DNA of 7,630 nt from Verrucomicrobia bacterium TMED56. GTDB taxonomy: Bacteria > Verrucomicrobiota > Verrucomicrobiia > Opitutales > Seribacteraceae. Where the stretch lies: positions 1-7,630 of the forward strand of contig NHDJ01000013.1 of assembly GCA_002167265.1 (NCBI GenBank), read 5' to 3'. The translations under genes were made by a program, and so were the position numbers. Below, piece after piece: positions 6,556-7,630 of this stretch. The first letter of the stretch is position 1, and each line of letters starts with the position of its first letter. The notes below the pieces were generated by a model. It did not search any database, was not told the origin of the DNA, and saw only the letters and a list, made by a program, of their open reading frames with translations.

Positions 6556-7630
6556 TTAGTTTTTCACTTGAAGGCTTGGCTCACCAAGGGCATCTGCAAT
6601 GAGTGCCAATTGTTCCCTTTTGTGCAGAGTGAGAGACCCAGTGGCAGGGCTTGCAGTGGGCGTTCGACCGGCATAGTCAGGCTTTTTTCCGATCGCCTCT
6701 TCAATGACTGGAGCCAAAAATGACCAGGCTCCCATATTTTTGGGCTCCTCCTGACACCAGACCAAACGTTTAACCTTGGAAAATGGCTTGAGTATTTCGC
6801 GAAACTTATCCGCGTTAAAAGGATAAAACTGCTCCACTCTAACAATTGAGGCTTTCGGTGTGCGAATGGCCTCACGAGCTTCGATTAGATCATAATACAC
6901 CTTACCAGAACAAAGCACGAGAGTATGGGGATTCTTTGGAGGAGTTGGATCTGGAATAAACTCCTCAAAAAAACCATCCGTAAATTCCTTTAATTCGGAA
7001 ACGCACAATTTGTGACGCAACAAACTCTTCGGGGCCATTACAATCAGAGGTTTGGCGAACTCCTTTCTCTTTTGCCGGCGAAGGGCGTGAAAATACTGAG
7101 CAGGAGTGGAAAGATTTGCGACCACCACATTGTCCTCAGCACAACCTTGAAGAAATCGCTCTAACCTCGCGGAACTGTGCTCGGGACCTTGCCCTTCAAA
7201 TCCATGAGGAAGAAGAAGAACCAAGTCAGAGACAGCACCCCATTTGTCTTCTCCGCTCATGATGAACTGATCAATAATAACCTGGGCACCGTTGGCAAAA
7301 TCTCCAAACTGTGCCTCCCAGATTGCAAGCATGCTGGGGTAATCGAGAGAATATCCATAATCGAAAGCCAAAACCGCAGCTTCTGAAAGGAGAGAATTGT
7401 AAACACAAAATTTACCTTTACGGTCTTCCATCTCCAACAGTGGAACATATCGGGTCCGATCCTTGGAATCATACCAGGCAGTGTGCCTATGACTGAAGGT
7501 TCCACGCTCACTATCCTGACCGGAAAGCCGGACCGGAGTTCCTTCAAGCATGAGAGAACCAAATGCCAACTGCTCCGCCATGCCCCAGTCAATACCTCGT
7601 CCACTCTTGAAATTTTTGGCCTTCCCTTCA
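6556..7630 (-). CDS. sucA: 2-oxoglutarate dehydrogenase E1 component, C-terminal part only (5' end outside the window)
   Basis: This is the C-terminal ~358 residues of the thiamine diphosphate-dependent E1 enzyme, which decarboxylates 2-oxoglutarate and hands the succinyl group to the lipoyl arm of SucB. The frame stays open to the right edge (preceding residues include [12 protein letters not shown]), so the ATG at 7579-7581 is internal and the true start lies beyond the window; the full family length is about 900-950. Visible hallmarks, counted from that ATG, are [13 protein letters not shown] (21-33), [15 protein letters not shown] (92-106), [20 protein letters not shown] (122-141), [31 protein letters not shown] and, near the end, [13 protein letters not shown]. 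These match 2-oxoglutarate dehydrogenase E1 rather than pyruvate dehydrogenase E1. The ThDP pyrophosphate-binding region is not in view. sucB follows after 26 bp, so they are almost certainly co-transcribed. Confidence 0.95.
   Translation of the reverse strand, partial: EGKAKNFKSGRGIDWGMAEQLAFGSLMLEGTPVRLSGQDSERGTFSHRHTAWYDSKDRTRYVPLLEMEDRKGKFCVYNSLLSEAAVLAFDYGYSLDYPSMLAIWEAQFGDFANGAQVIIDQFIMSGEDKWGAVSDLVLLLPHGFEGQGPEHSSARLERFLQGCAEDNVVVANLSTPAQYFHALRRQKRKEFAKPLIVMAPKSLLRHKLCVSELKEFTDGFFEEFIPDPTPPKNPHTLVLCSGKVYYDLIEAREAIRTPKASIVRVEQFYPFNADKFREILKPFSKVKRLVWCQEEPKNMGAWSFLAPVIEEAIGKKPDYAGRTPTASPATGSLTLHKREQLALIADALGEPSLQVKN

Noticed and set aside
7579..7581. ATG at this position as the real start of the E1 protein
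   Set aside because: The frame continues upstream with conserved E1 residues (GIDWG), so the codon is internal and the gene is cut by the window edge.

Overview
The window looks like ordinary chromosomal DNA from a bacterium of moderate GC content (roughly mid-forties percent by eye). My best guess is the Verrucomicrobiota or a related Planctomycetes-Verrucomicrobia-Chlamydiae lineage. The reasons are a DUF2851-family protein, an ECF sigma factor translationally coupled to a large non-zinc membrane anti-sigma-like protein with the layout 'acidic N-terminus, LNENQR-type linker, Ala-rich membrane helix', and a SucA-SucB-Lpd cluster. Most starts also lack a clear Shine-Dalgarno sequence. The assignment rests on protein style only, so it is tentative. 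I see no mobile element, CRISPR array, tRNA or rRNA.

Left half, plus strand (1-3818): four genes read rightward. A DUF2851 protein of unknown function is cut by the left edge. After 88 bp comes a sugar phosphate isomerase/epimerase-type TIM-barrel protein with an intact set of metal ligands. After a 73-bp gap there is an ECF-type sigma-70 factor, which overlaps by four bases (ATGA) a 392-residue single-pass membrane protein that is probably its anti-sigma factor. These two form an obvious regulatory pair: the sigma factor would be held at the membrane and released by a signal sensed outside the cytoplasm.

Right half, minus strand (3815-7630): a compact leftward operon encodes the 2-oxoglutarate dehydrogenase complex of the TCA cycle. 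The order is sucA (E1, C-terminal part only, cut by the right edge), sucB (E2, complete) and lpd (E3, complete). The gaps are 26 bp and 3 bp. Together these enzymes convert 2-oxoglutarate, CoA and NAD+ to succinyl-CoA, CO2 and NADH.

The two halves meet tail to tail: the stop codons of the anti-sigma-like gene and of lpd share one TTAA palindrome, leaving no room for an intergenic terminator. All non-coding stretches are under 100 bp. I find no convincing new multi-gene system. The least described parts are the anti-sigma-like protein's outer domain, the DUF2851 protein, and the substrate of the TIM-barrel enzyme.
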